Positions 1 to 12,000 of a DNA stretch of 64,000 nucleotides are shown here, one piece after another; position 1 is the first letter of the stretch; the number at the start of each line of letters is the position of its first letter. The stretch is from NCBI GenBank assembly GCA_034440575.1, contig JAOTOL010001392.1, positions 612,001 to 676,000 on the forward strand, read 5' to 3'. The notes under the pieces were generated by a model, which worked only from the letters and a program-made list of their open reading frames with translations, searched no databases and was not told where the DNA came from. A program made the position numbers and the translations under genes. The DNA is from Imbricaverruca yamaguchii (Eukaryota > Arthropoda > Thecostraca > Neoverrucidae).

Positions 1-83
1 GGGGTACATTGTCAAAGGTCTTACTAAAGTCAAGGTATGCTACATCAACCTGATTTCCATGATTAAATTGTTTTGTGGCGAAG
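1..83 (-). mobile_element. 5'-truncated CR1-type LINE fragment (RT domain)
   Basis: Read on the minus strand, this stretch matches the reverse-transcriptase part of LINE copy A around 5755-5840. It encodes the same run through VDVAYLDFSK and the FDKVP-like segment. The match stops abruptly near position 83, where the unrelated 2 kb repeat begins, so this looks like the truncated 5' end of a copy whose 3' part lies before the window. Confidence 0.8.
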
Positions 84-2030
84 TTTACTGCCCTGGTCTG
101 TCACAGCAAACGGTGTGGGATAAGTTACGGCTTTCCAGGATCTATCCGAGCAGATTTCTGTGCATTAGTTGTCTTTCCTCCTATCCTACGGTTAACCTTA
201 CCATCAGTAGGTACCCCATGTCACCCATGTATTAATATTTACCAAGTCGTCACAGCCATTGAATCTGCTTGAGACACCGCTACTCTTATTGGACATTTCG
301 ATCAATGGATATCGATGCCATCAGAAAAGCATATTCCCCCAGCAGCGAAACTGGCCTTACTTCCACAAGGGTGATGATTAGAGGTTCTGACAACGCGGCC
401 AGAAATGAGAACTATATGAGAACTCCTCTCACGTCTGCCATTTGTTTGTACTGTCCGACATTTCGCACCTCTTTATATTTGTCCCCGGGACAGAAACAAA
501 TACAATCCGGTCAATTCGGGTCATTTCAGGTTTTTCATTGTCCACCTAATATCATGTTCTACTACTCACGTGGCTCTGGAACCGAAGTCAAATTTCACTT
601 CACGAGGAACAGTAGCCTTCGGCATAAGACGACAGTGCGTGCATAATATCACCGAAGCAGCTGACACGCACAAAAAATCCCACCTACACACATAAGATGA
701 CGGTGTAGAATATATATAACACTTGACCTGACCTAACGCTATTGACTATGTCGTATATTTGAAAGCAGAATGTCTACATAATTATTTTATCATGTTCTAC
801 ATGAAACGTTTTCTCCTTACTACGATAAAAAAATAATCTGACCCGACCTCAGTTTAATAACCATGACCTTAAACAAAATATCCGGAAAGCAGAGTTGTTC
901 GTTTGATTGCATGGAAGAACAGCATGCTCTAAGTGTGATGTTGCTACGCTGCGACTACTTCAAATGACGGCATTTTGGATATTTTGGAATAATATGCTCC
1001 TTAATCCGTCCCAACCCAATTTGAAGAGGAAGTATCAATGAATTTCGCACTTGACATTACTTCTGGGAGGGCAAGCATTGCAAGCACAGGGTTGCAGCAA
1101 AAATGCTCCTGTTGGGACACACCGGGGCGGGGACCATGCCAATTCCGCCGATTTGAAAACTGTTGATTTCTGCCATTAATCCCACATTCCGAAGTTTTGT
1201 GCATATTTATTTCCGACTCTAGCAAAGAAACAATTCGGCCGACATATCCATTTCCAAACCATCGGATGGCCATTCTGAGAATCTCTTGGGATGATCTTTT
1301 CGGACTTCCTGGCCGTGACTGGAGAGGCATGTGCCTAGTGTGTTCTATTCTTGGTCTTGGATGCGCCATTTGGTGCGGACGGAGTTTTCAGACTGTTGCA
1401 AAAAAGCACATAGTAGAACGATTGCGCTGATCGGTGCCTGCGGTCCATTGTGCATCTTAGTTTGCTTGTTGTCGTGTGTGGTAACTGACTAGACTCGGCG
1501 ATCACGATGACTGCATCAATGCACATGATTAATCAGAGGACATTGTTTTCGATATCTCCGCTTTTGTGAAAGCTGTGTGTCTTCCCCGACCCCGAACTCG
1601 CCCAAGCACAACTTTGGCTTCGCCACTCCCGAATGTTAGGCGCCAAGGAAATACTATCACTAATTGCCATCACAGTTCAGGTCTGCTGTGATCCTATACT
1701 GTATCAAGGCCGGCGTGTTTTAGCCTGCCGGACACATTTTTATTTAAGCCGGTGTGTGCTTGTTGGTGTGTGGAGTGAGGGGAGGAGGGTGACGGTGACG
1801 ATAGATCCGAGCCCACTGTATGAAACTGCCGTCGCATGCCGTTACTCAGAGTTGTTATGTTGACATGTAATATGCACTGCTCATTTAATTATGACTTCAC
1901 CGGTTATTGGACGACTTTCCCCGTTGGTGAGTAAGGTGAATACACATAAACATACACATCGTCGAATAGTAACTCAGAATTTCTGAGATCTGAAAATATA
2001 GTGGGCGAAATCCGATGAGTTTTTGTTTGG
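84..2030. repeat. ~2 kb dispersed repeat, left member of inverted pair IR-1
   Basis: The sequence is clearly homologous, in inverted orientation, to 36055-39260. Aligned landmarks include the block at 240-330 (partner near 39080), the block at 590-640 (partner near 38640), 1070-1560 (partner near 37400-36920) and 1880-2030 (partner near 36230-36060). No long open reading frame is shared by both copies. This member lacks the two insertions (36552-36898 and 37643-38356) present in the other, so it serves as an empty-site reference. Its class is not recognised; it may be a non-autonomous DNA element. Confidence 0.75.
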
Positions 2031-2985
2031 TTGGTTGGGGGGGATCGTGCGTTGACGCTTCGCGCCCCAATGTTTTTAAAAATCGACACCCTGGCAGTAG
2101 GTAATGTGTTGTAATATTTTGGGCAAGCGGTTAATTGTGGATCGCCCTATATGGCTTTGAATAGCGTCAGCCAGCATTAGTCTTTTCGTGTGTGAAGGCG
2201 ATTGAAAGGAGCTGCCGCAGCCACTCTGTTCACGAACCTCACCGGGACCCGCCGCAGACCAGAGCTCTCGTAGGAAAAAGGAGAATGCCGGTCTGAATAC
2301 CCCGTTAGTCTCGACAGCCAGATATCCGAAACGGTAACGGCTGCTGAGCTGCTCATATCGCCGGTATGTGTACTCAGCAGCGCGCGCCGTAGCGCACAGT
2401 CGCAGCGTATAATGATACTGCAAAAATTATAAAAATTTGCGAACATTTGACCATCACTTAACTGCGCGTTGAAGCAGCGATCACCCAAAATATATTGATC
2501 ACGGGATCTCGTCGTGCGTCACTCACCGTTTGGAAATGCTAGGAAATAGTTGGAACTGCATGCACCAAACATATCCCTGCAGCAAAAAGCAGCCTAATTT
2601 TTATACTAATTTCTTTCTGACCGTTGTGACTATACATGTGGTAGAAATCCTTTCATTTGTACCATTTGTACCCTTTGTAGAAATCCTTCCTTTCATCATT
2701 TAACACTATTTGTTCCACATCGCGTGTACTTAATTACTTACAGGTAACACCAATGTAGACATGCCCAAGGCGATATATACGAGGTGGCGTCATCCCTACT
2801 GCGCAGCTTTCTGCGCAGGTCATTATATGACGTCATCAGGGGTACCACTTAATACGGGCCAAGCCGCTAACACGCTGTCGAATATACGAAGCGTATGCAT
2901 AGTACGGGGGATAAAATGCGGATTTAATAGATGCAGGTGAAAAACTTAGAGCGTCATAGTCCCGGAAGGGACCTCCAATAACTTT
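2031..2985. other. gene-free stretch
   Basis: Nothing supportable as a gene is seen. Overlapping minus-strand frames at 2076-2488 show no recognisable domain. Short internal repeats of the form ATTTGTACC occur near 2660-2690. Confidence 0.5.
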
Positions 2986-3085
2986 TATACACATATTATA
3001 CCCGGAAAAACGTACAAAGCGAGGTAGGACAAGGCAAGATAAAGCAACAAGGGGTCAATCCGTAGCAGGGACATCATATGCCCAG

Positions 3086-3895
3086 GTGGTCGCAGGCCAC
3101 CAGGTAGCTGAGGTTTCCCCTACTGTGGAGGTGGCTGGGATCTCTCAAGAGGGGAGTGTTAATAGTGTTAATAGTGAACAGAGGAGGGGTAGTTCTGGTA
3201 GGTCACAGGAGGGGAAGTGGCATGAGGTCAGGGGGTGGAGGATTTGGAGACGCGAACCTAAGGAAAGGGTCAGTGAGTGGCAGGTGGCAGGTGGTAGGAG
3301 CGGGAGGAAGTGTAGCCGACCGGCCCAGCGGGCAGGCATAGTAACAGCAAATATGTTCCAGGCATTAGATGACTGCCCCCAGGATAGCAGTAGTAAGGAG
3401 TCAGTGCTGGTCATAGGAGACTCTCGTGTGCGTCATTTAGAGCGGGTATTTTGTAAAGGTAGGAGGGACAGGAGGTGCATTACCAGGCCTGGTGCCAAGG
3501 TGAAGGACCTGGTAACTGCGGTGGCACAGGTCACCAGTGATCACCAGTTTAACACAGTCATAGTGCATGTAGGGGTAAATAACATAGGTCATACTAGGAG
3601 CGAGGAGCTTCTGCGGGAGTACAGGGCCCTTCTGGCCACCCTGAAGGGTACCAATAGAGTGCTTGTAACAGGAATTTTGCCTAGGGCTAGAGCCTCCCCT
3701 GAGTGGAGCTCTAGGGCACTGGCAGCTAACACCAGGGTAGGAAAGCTCTGCCAGGAGCTAGGTTTTACATTTGTAGACGAGTGGAGCAGGTTTTATGCAT
3801 CGTGGGACCTCTATCAGAAGGATGGCCTGCATTTTTCTGAGAAGGGGGTCCATGTGTTAGGCAAAGTATATGAGCATGTCCTTCAGGGAAACTAG
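3086..3895 (+). CDS. CR1-type LINE ORF1, SGNH/GDSL esterase-like protein (copy A)
   Basis: The 269-codon frame carries an SGNH-hydrolase-like fold. GDS lies at residues 111-113 (VLVIGDSRVRHL), GVNN at 163-166, and the final DGLH at 246-249, so Ser, Asn, Asp and His catalytic-type residues are all present. In CR1-group LINEs this esterase-like domain belongs to ORF1, thought to act in the retrotransposition RNP. The N-terminal zinc/coiled-coil part seen in copy B is not obvious. The first codon listed is GTG, and the frame stays open upstream to about 3002 without an ATG, so the true start is lost or mutated. The stop UAG at 3893-3895 follows CAG-GGA-AAC directly and overlaps the ORF2 frame. 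Confidence 0.8.
   Translation: MVAGHQVAEVSPTVEVAGISQEGSVNSVNSEQRRGSSGRSQEGKWHEVRGWRIWRREPKERVSEWQVAGGRSGRKCSRPAQRAGIVTANMFQALDDCPQDSSSKESVLVIGDSRVRHLERVFCKGRRDRRCITRPGAKVKDLVTAVAQVTSDHQFNTVIVHVGVNNIGHTRSEELLREYRALLATLKGTNRVLVTGILPRARASPEWSSRALAANTRVGKLCQELGFTFVDEWSRFYASWDLYQKDGLHFSEKGVHVLGKVYEHVLQGN
3886..3892 (+). promoter_or_regulatory. putative -1 frameshift slippery heptamer (copy A)
   Basis: GGGAAAC sits in the ORF1 phase as G-GGA-AAC, directly followed by UAG. Reading GGG-AAA-CUA in the -1 phase enters ORF2 without a stop. The heptamer matches the X-XXY-YYZ rule and is conserved at the same place in copy B. A G-rich stretch follows at 3901-3913, but no pseudoknot was worked out. Confidence 0.55.
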
Positions 3896-6800
3896 GAAAT
3901 GGGGTGGGGAGGGATGAAATTGCATTGCCAACTCAGGAATATTCCAATAGTGTCAGCCAAGGCAATAGAACCTCAAAGTCTCCAAATAGGGACAGCAGCA
4001 ACTCAAGGGGACAGAGTTATAGTTCATCTAGTGATAAAAGAACTCCTCAATATGAAAAAGCCAAAGGTGGTTATGGAGCATTTGTTAAGTGTATGATGTT
4101 TAATGCTCAGAGTATCCGTTCCAAATTTGATGAGTTCAAGTGTTATGTTGCTGAGGAGGAACCGGATTTTGTTTGCATTACGGAGGCATGGGTCAGTGAA
4201 GGATATTTTGGAGATAACTTACAGGACTATGAGATCCAGGGATACAATATGTTTTCGTGCAATAGGGGTCCAGCAATGAAAGGGGGTGGTGTAATGCTCT
4301 ATGTGAATAGCTTATTCAGTTCTCAAAAAGTAGCAGGTGGGGATAAAAATGTGTCTGTGGAGTCCATTTGGCTTGATGTCACTGTGGGAAAAGGCAACAG
4401 CAATACTCTTAGGATAGGAGCTTTCTACCGATCAGGAACCCTGCCACATTCTCAGCAACTGGAGCTTGACAAGGTGATTTGTGAGGAAATCAGTAGAAAC
4501 TTTAAGAGGAAGTGTCTTATTCTCGGTGACTTTAATCTAAAAGGTTATGAAAATGCTGGTGTTGGCTCCCCATCATGCAAAATGTTCAGGAAATGCCTTG
4601 AAGAGGACCTGTTCTTACACCAGTTTGTATCGGAACCTACCAGGCATGGTTCATTCTTGGACCTTGTATTCTCGGATTTAAGTGACTTGGTTCAAGACTT
4701 GACTGTAGGCGAAACTCTCGGAAAAAGTGACCATAACATAGTTAGATTCAAGGCACATGTAGGGGAAACTATCAAGGATAATTTGGTAAAGGTTCCAAAT
4801 TTCAACAAAGCAGACTTTAACGGCATGAGAGCGGCTTTAAGTGCCATCAGATGGGAAGAAGAATTCTCCAATTTAAATGCCTGTGAAATGTGGGAAAAGT
4901 TCAAATCTTACTTAAAGGAAACTCAGATTAGACATGTCCCCCAAAAGCAAAGACGCAAAAGAAGGGTAGGAAAGCCAGCATGGCTTACACCAGACGTGAT
5001 AAAAGCAATTAGGGCTAAGAAAACTGCATTTACAGTTTTTAAAGAAGCCTCAAATGTCATTAATCTAAAGGCGTATCGAAAAGCTAGAGACACTGTGAAG
5101 CAAAAAACCAGAGCAGCAAAGCGAGCAAAGGAACTGGATTTAGCTAGAAACTGTAATGGGGACAGTAAAAAGTTCTTTAGTTTCTACAAGCGGAGTAAAG
5201 TTTCTAACACAATTGGTCCACTGGAAGTAAACGGGACTACATTGGGTGAGGATAGTGAGATGGTTGAGGAGCTGAGCAAGCAGTTCAAATCAGTGTTTAC
5301 ATTGGAAGATATGACCAATCTGCCGACCGTACACCATAGTTCAGATACATGGGATCTGACAAATGATGTTGATTTCATTGGTAGTGATGTTGTTTACAAT
5401 CATATCATAAAAAAAAAGCCAAATAAGACAGAGGAACCTGATTATATTTTTTTTATGGTGTGGGGGAAAAAAAAAAAAAAAAGCATTTCTCTTTACTTAG
5501 TATAATATTTTGTAGATCAGTTTCACATAATGAAATTCCAACCGATTGGAAAAAGGCAAATGTAGTTCCTATTTTCAAGAAAGGAGAAAGGAGGGTAAGT
5601 TGACAACTATAGGCCAGTAAGTCTCACATCCCTAATCTGCAAGGTACTCGAATCAATTATCAAGGATATAATAGTTAGTTATCTAGAAGGTAGCAGATTG
5701 ATTCAAGATACTCAATGGGTTTAGAAAAGGACGATCGTGTCTCACCTCTTGCTTTTTAACTTCGCCACAGAACAATTTGATCAGGGAAATCAGGTTGATG
5801 TAGCATATCTTGACTTTAGTAAGGCCTTTAACAAGGTACCCCATAAACGGTTAATGATACAGCATCAGTCCCATGGTATTGCAGGTAGCATCTTAAAATA
5901 GATAGAGTTGTGACTTTCAGATAGACAGCAAAGAGTGATGCTAAATGGTACAAAGTCATCATGGCAAAATGTTCTTAGTGGAGTCCCCCCAGGGGTCAGT
6001 ACTGGGGCCACTACTGTTCATTATATTTGTAACTAACATTGAAAGTGGCCTAAGCAGTAAAGTTTTGAAATTTGCGGATGATTTGAAGGTCTTTAGGGCA
6101 ATAACAGGTCAAGATGAGCACATCTCGCTGCAAAAAGACTTAGACGAACTTGTGAAGTGGTCCGAAGAATGGCAAATTAAATTAAGTTTTGAAAGTGCAA
6201 AATCATGCATGTAGGTAAGCAGTATATGAAGGCTCCATACTTGATGGGTGGCCAAGTGCTTTCAGTGACTCAACAGGAGAAGGATTTAGGTGTTATTCTA
6301 AACACAAAACTGGGGGCATCAGAACAGACCAAGGAAACCAGGAAGAAGGCACTGAGAATGCTCGGGGCAATAAATAGGAATGTATCATACAGAAGTGAGG
6401 AAGTGATCAGGAAACTTTACTGTGCATACGTCAGGACACATTTGGAATATTGCATCCAAGCTTGGTCTCCTAGCTATGAAAAATATTGTTGGCTTTTAGA
6501 GAGAGTACAAAAGAGGGCTACAAAAATGGTTAATGGCATAAGCAACCTGGCATATGAGGAAAGATTGAAGAAATTGAATATGTTTTCACTTAGATATAGA
6601 AGGCTGAGAGGAGATCTCATCGAGGTCTTTAAATTTGTCCATGGTCTGGAGAGGGGATACCTTGGGAAAATGCTTGAATTGAACAGAAATGATGCAATTA
6701 GAGGTCATCAATTCAAAATTAAAATTAACCACAGCAGAACAAGGTTAAGGCAAACTTTCTTCACCAACAGGGTAGTAGAACACTGGAACCAGCTGCCAGA

Positions 6801-6900
6801 AAACATTGTCAGTAGCAGCACATTGAAAATCTTTAAAAACAGCATAGACAATCATCATAAGAATAGAGGGCTTGCTTTTCAGTATTACAGGGAGGGCTGA
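3886..6900 (+). pseudogene. CR1-type LINE ORF2, endonuclease-RT (copy A, broken)
   Basis: The -1 frame is open from 3874 to 5505 and holds an APE-type endonuclease: FNAQSIRSKF, ITEAW, GGGVMLYV, RIGAFYRSG, GDFN and SDHNIVRF. The frame is then lost at an A-rich tract near 5470. RT motifs continue in shifted frames: YLDFSKAFNKVP near 5805-5845, SGVPPG near 5980, and the catalytic KFADD near 6068-6082 in the frame 5945-6214. The C-terminal segment is open at 6205-6900 (LEYCIQAWSPS, NRVVEHWNQLP). At least three frame breaks and several stops make it non-functional. An in-frame ATGATG occurs near 4093, just before the endonuclease domain, and is the only internal AUG that could start it without frameshifting. 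Confidence 0.85.
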
Positions 6901-7000
6901 TTGACAGATTTGGTGGGCAACTGGTTCAGTGTACAGAGTGCAACCAAGAAGGGCCGTTGTGGCTCATAGTTGCACTAATCTGTTATGTCTTTATGTCTAA

Positions 7001-7225
7001 CCAAGAGCTGGACACAACGGCCAGGAGCGCCTCCGGTGCTTCAGACGTCGGACAGCGAAGCAATGTATTGACGCCTCATTTTGTAGGCGACGAAGCCGGC
7101 AACGACGGCAAGGCCGTCCTGCTCCAGTCCCAGTTTGCTGATGATAGTCGTGTTAAAATTCATGTGAATAGAAGTGGCACCAAACTAATTGAACCGGCTC
7201 TTTATTTAGCTATACAAAGATAAGA
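7001..7225. other. spacer between two LINE 3' ends
   Basis: A short sequence separates the 3' end of copy A from the truncated 5' end of copy C. It is open in one plus frame to 7223 but shows no recognisable domain. Confidence 0.4.
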
Positions 7226-8013
7226 TATGCAGATAAGGTAAGCAGCATATGAAGGCTCCATATATGATGGCGGTGGCCAAGTTCTATCGGTGACTCAGCA
7301 GAAGGACTTTGGTGTTATTCTGAATACAAGATTCTGGGCATCAGAACAGACGAAAGAATCTAGGAAAAGGCACTGAAAATGCTTGGGGAAATACATAGGA
7401 ATGTATCATACATAAGTGTCATCAGGAAGATTTACTGTGCATGTCAGGCCACATTTGGAATACTGTGTCCAAGCTTTGGCTTGTAGTTATGAAAAAGATT
7501 GTTCACTTTTAGAGAATACAAAACATGGCTACAAAAATGGTTAACGACATCAGCAACCTGGCATATGAGGAGAGATTGAAGAAATTGAACATGTTTTCAC
7601 TTAGATATGGAAAGTTGAGAGGAGCACTCATTGATGTCTTTAAATTTGTTCATGGTCAGGAAGATGGATATATTAGATAAATATTTGAATCTAACAGAAA
7701 TCATGCACTTAAAGGTCATCAATTCAAAAAATTAAAGTTAACTACAGCAGGACAGGGTTAAGACAGTCTTTCTTCACCAACAGGGTAATAGAACACTGGA
7801 GCCAGATGCCAAAAACCATTGTGAGTAGCAGCACATTGAACATCTTTAAAAACACCATAGGAAATTCTTAGAAGAATAGAGGGCTTGCTTTTCAGTATTC
7901 CAGGGAGGGCTGATCGACGGATTTGGTGGGCAACTGGTTAAGTGTTCAGAGTGCAACCAAGAAGGGACCTTGTGGCTCAAAGGCACATTGATCTTTTGTG
8001 TCTTGATGTCTAA
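7226..8013 (+). mobile_element. CR1-type LINE copy C, 5'-truncated 3' end
   Basis: This matches the last ~800 bp of copy A (from about 6195 to 7000), including the C-terminal ORF2 segment and the 3' UTR with the phrase GGTGGGCAACTGGTT. Multiple small indels break the frame. It ends at TGTCTTGATGTCTAA, equivalent to the copy A terminus. It lies in the same orientation, 225 bp downstream of copy A. Confidence 0.85.
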
Positions 8014-8436
8014 GATGCTCCAAAATGCAGCGAGCATTCCAGACAAGCATGATGCAACACTCCATACCATACAGATCTGATAGGCAGGCTAATTCATGGA
8101 ATGACACCAGAAAAGGCAGGTGTTGACACTGACATTAATTTCAGCTGCATCCGTGGCCAGGATCATAACCATCAGATGTAAAGTGGTTGGAACAAATGGA
8201 TGGGCTGGTTGGATGAACTCCATCAGCTCCTTTTCACTGTCAACCAGGTCGTATATGCATTTTCATCTCTTGGAAACATAAGCATGTTGGTTGACAATCT
8301 CTTCTTTCCATATCTTTCTTCCAGATGATAAAGACACACCCCAACAGAACACTATGCAATAAAACTACAACTAAAACGCACGTACATCGAACACAAAGTA
8401 TCACAGACATAAGACCAAGCATAAAACGGAGACGTA
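8014..8436. other. gene-free stretch before minisatellite
   Basis: No domain or RNA gene is visible. The frame 8325-8624 on the plus strand exists because it runs into the tandem repeat. Confidence 0.4.
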
Positions 8437-9050
8437 TCATAACCTCCACAGGTCGTAACCTCCACAGGTCACAACCTCCACAAATTCAACACATCGCAGC
8501 GGTCGTAACCTCCACAGGTCATAACCTCCACAAGTCCGCAGCGGTCATAACCTCCACAGGTCGTAACCTCCACAAGTCCGCAGCGGTCATAACCTCCACA
8601 GGTCGTAACCTCCACAGGTCGTAACCTCCACAACTCCGAAGCGGTCATAACCTCCACAGGTCATAACCTCCACAGGTCGTAATCCCCACATGTTGCAACC
8701 TCCACAAGTAGGGAGCGGTCATAACCTCCACAGGTCATAACCTCCACAACTCCGAAGCGGTCGTGACCTCCACAGATTCAAGAAGTACATAATTTTATAG
8801 AAGCACCATTTCGGATAGCTATCGCTAGGTAGCAGTACGATCTAGGTATTATAGCAACGGATATTGAATGAATGTCATGCGATTGAACGTTGAAGTATAG
8901 ATAACAATATTTCTTACTAGATGGCAGGATGTGTCGTTGAATACGCTTTTTCTGTGTGCGCACATTGTTAACTTTTGAGACGTCGGTAACCGGCCGTCGC
9001 CCCGTGGGAAGCTGATATGCGGCGCAGTGGCGGATGCAGAGTACGAACAC
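8437..9050. repeat. minisatellite plus flank, member 1 of an inverted pair
   Basis: About twenty copies of a ~16-bp unit (GGTCATAACCTCCACA and GGTCGTAACCTCCACA) fill 8437-8777. Some are interleaved with AGTCCGCAGC spacers that make a 25-bp variant. The flank 8778-9050 is homologous, inverted, to 26610-26932. The shared landmark ATTTTATAGAAGCA is followed by GGATAGCTATC. The array is therefore part of a dispersed element, not an isolated slippage event. Confidence 0.75.
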
Positions 9051-12000
9051 CCTGCTCAGACCTGTTTGTATCAGATTTGATGGCTACCTAAAATGTTGAA
9101 TACATTGTGATTCTCGCGCAATATTTGCATTGTCCGCCTTGAATATGCCGACTAGTCGTACCCTGGTGACGCCATTGATCAGCTGTCTTGGGAAGGAACG
9201 GAGAAAGCGCAGCGTCTGTGGCGCGAAAGTGGGCGGTTCGCGTCGCGAACCAGTCACGGTGTCGCTGATGAAAAATTAGGGAAGCCTAAGTGGGTGATTA
9301 GGAGTTGACTTGGCGCTTTTTCCCGGAGTGGGTGATTCGGAGTTTGGTTTGGAAAATCGCACCGATTTTTTTGGGTGAATATGGGATCAGGGGTCGTGGG
9401 CCACTTAGTTTTGGGAATTTTTCCCCATTTTTTTCTTCGAAAAATTGTGATTTCTGCTGAGTCGTTGAAGTAGGGTGATTTGACGGTATTTTCTTACCTT
9501 CTGAGTGGTTGCGATGCCCATTATAATACCATAAGCATGTAATTCAAGCCGGTGATTCGGAGTTCGCGTCTCGGAAACCACATTTTTCCATAGCAAATAT
9601 TAATATTAATATCCAAATATCCAAAAATACCGGCGGAGAAAGCCCCCATGTCGCATCTTTTGTGCAACTTTTGAAACTTTTTGTTGAAAACATTTCTTTC
9701 AGATTAACAATTATATTCAAATAACGTAGGTAATTGTAGAGTGTATTGGACGAATGTAGATCATTGAAAAGTACATATTTTCTTCATTTTTGATTATGGG
9801 ATGCACAGCTCCCGTGGCAACACATTTTGTCTAAATGGAAACTTCATCTTGAGTACAAACCTATCCGCTGTAGTGTTTCCGCTATAATTGTATGTTTCTG
9901 TGGGTGTTTTGCTTTAAAATCCGCTGGCAGCCGAATGTTTGTTGGACCAGAATTTCCTCCGATAAAGCATTTTTTCTTTCGATTAAAATCCGATGATTGT
10001 TCGCATCGCGAAACCGTCACGGTGTCGCTGATGAAAATGTGCATTAACCTGCGAGAACGGGTTACCCATAGTTCATTATAGCCTCCTGCCTCTTGTGCAC
10101 TCGAGGTGCATTACGAGTTGGCTCTCTTTTACTTGCACGGTGTTGGAGTTTTTTATGTCGCAATAGCGCTTGCTGGACGAAGCAACTGCTTTTTGTAGGT
10201 AAGCGACCACCAGGCTAGACCACCGTTCCAAACCCTCAAGGAAAGAATTACTCATGTATTACTCATCATGTACGATTGTATTTGCGTACATCTAAAGCAC
10301 CTCGGCTTAATTAGTTAAACAGTGGTAAAGTTCTACAGAATGCACCGACACTGTATATCTTGTTAAACTTTATGCGATGAAGTGAAAAGCTCCGGGCTAT
10401 TTTTGTATAGCATCATTTGATTTTGCGGTTGGAAATTGCAGCTGAATTTAGGATTTTCCTGTCTTAATCTTGTCTTGTAGTTATGTTATCGGAACATACG
10501 TGTGTGATTCGGTAAGAATTTGGCTACACCCTTCTGTGTTGTCTAGCTCTTCCAAACAGCTACTGTTCCGTTAAGAAGCAGAATGGACGATTCCAACCAT
10601 CACATAATTGGTCGGTATGCGTTGTATCGCAAACTGTGTGCAAGTTTTGTAGCAGCTGGCATGTGTTCGCAGACTTCATTTTGTTTCAACCGACCTCTGG
10701 CGATTCTATTCCCGTTCAAGAAATAAAAAAAAAAAAAAAAAAAAAAAAACAGCGTCCGATGCGCAGTCAATTATGCGAAAAAATGCAGACTTCCTAAATC
10801 TGTTACTTCAAATTTGTGTCCATCAATTCCAACGACTTCCGAATGGCCAAAGAATACTCCAGAATGTAATGATAAGAAAATACATATTCACTAAATCATT
10901 GAAATAGATCTCAATCCCCCAAAAAGATGACGGTGTGCATAATCGTGCTATGCCGTACCATTGGTTAACATGACCTCCCAGCATGCTATGAAACATGCAT
11001 GCTGTCTAGGCCCAATGCGCCCTCATGTAGTATCCATCCCCGGCGTGTGACATATGAAATGTCCGCTAAGCTTTAGATTGTGATATCTTGCAAACGTAAT
11101 AGAATCGGGCCTCTTGGATCGGCCAATCGAGCTAAAAACTCCATGACGTGCAACAGTGCATGACCAGATTCTCATTTTTGGAAAGCTGAATGTTTTCAGC
11201 TTCATGTTTTCACACCCAGAAACAGAGATCACGGACCCAGCAGACATAATTTATTTCCAACCTTCCCACCACTCGTGGGATCTCCGGCAGTGCACTGAAC
11301 TGCACATTGTATACTGATGAATGTACGGAACACTCGAGGGGACGGGGCAAGAACAGGAGAAAGCTACTCTGTAGACGTCTCTGGGTTCAGCAACAGAGAT
11401 GGGATAATATCGACTACTTTAGCAGTTCTATGCTAACTCCACTGTCATAGAACGTCGTTTATGCGAGGGATTCGAAAACTGTTTGCTGGGCGCGAGATAG
11501 GCTGTGTTATGGAAGCCAGGGTTTTATGTTGTTAACTGTAAAGAACATGCCTAGGAAATATATCGTCCCTCTTCTCCCAAAACAACTTTCGACTTCCCAA
11601 TCATAGACAGGCCTAGGAAAAGGAAAAGATGAGACATTCGCTCCCCACCCCAGCTTGTGAGGGCCAATAAAGCGTCATATTATGAAGGTGGCAGGCCGAT
11701 ATCATGTGTATGGCGCAGGAATGATTGTGTCTGACCCCGTATTGGTAGGAATTTGTCACCTCTTCCCTGCTGAGTGTTTGTTTTTGTTGTTGGTTCGACA
11801 CTCATGTTCCCAAGCACCGAGTGTTGTACATGCACTGCGAGTCACCTGATGATCTCGGAAAGTGCGCCCGGCCGAATCAGTTTGTGTGAATGTGCTGTAT
11901 TTCATTGGCTTCGCGTACTTTGACGTATACGCATGCCAATTGTGCGCACACTCAAGTCTACGTAACCACGAAAACACACATGCGCAAATGTAAGTAAGCG

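Larger units (their letters stand above)
2990..7000 (+). mobile_element. CR1-type non-LTR retrotransposon, copy A (decayed)
   Basis: The order is SGNH-esterase ORF1, then endonuclease-reverse transcriptase ORF2, then a short 3' UTR. The UTR ends near 7000 in an octamer-like repeat (TATGTCTT TATGTCTAA), comparable to the CTTTATGA repeats at the end of copy B. This layout, with an esterase-like ORF1 and a short 3' tandem repeat instead of poly(A), is typical of the CR1 group. The 5' boundary is uncertain because ORF1 is open upstream without an ATG. ORF2 is broken by a homopolymer-rich region at 5460-5480 and by several frameshifts and stops between 5500 and 6210. Confidence 0.85.

Noticed and set aside
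1001..1526. Short frames inside the 2 kb repeat
   Set aside because: They are not conserved in frame in the inverted partner at 36055-39260.
6957..7223. 88-residue plus-strand frame between LINE copies
   Set aside because: It overlaps the LINE 3' UTR, has no domain and no promoter or splice context.
8437..8777. CRISPR-like array
   Set aside because: The repeats are contiguous 16-bp units without unique spacers of constant length, in eukaryotic DNA.
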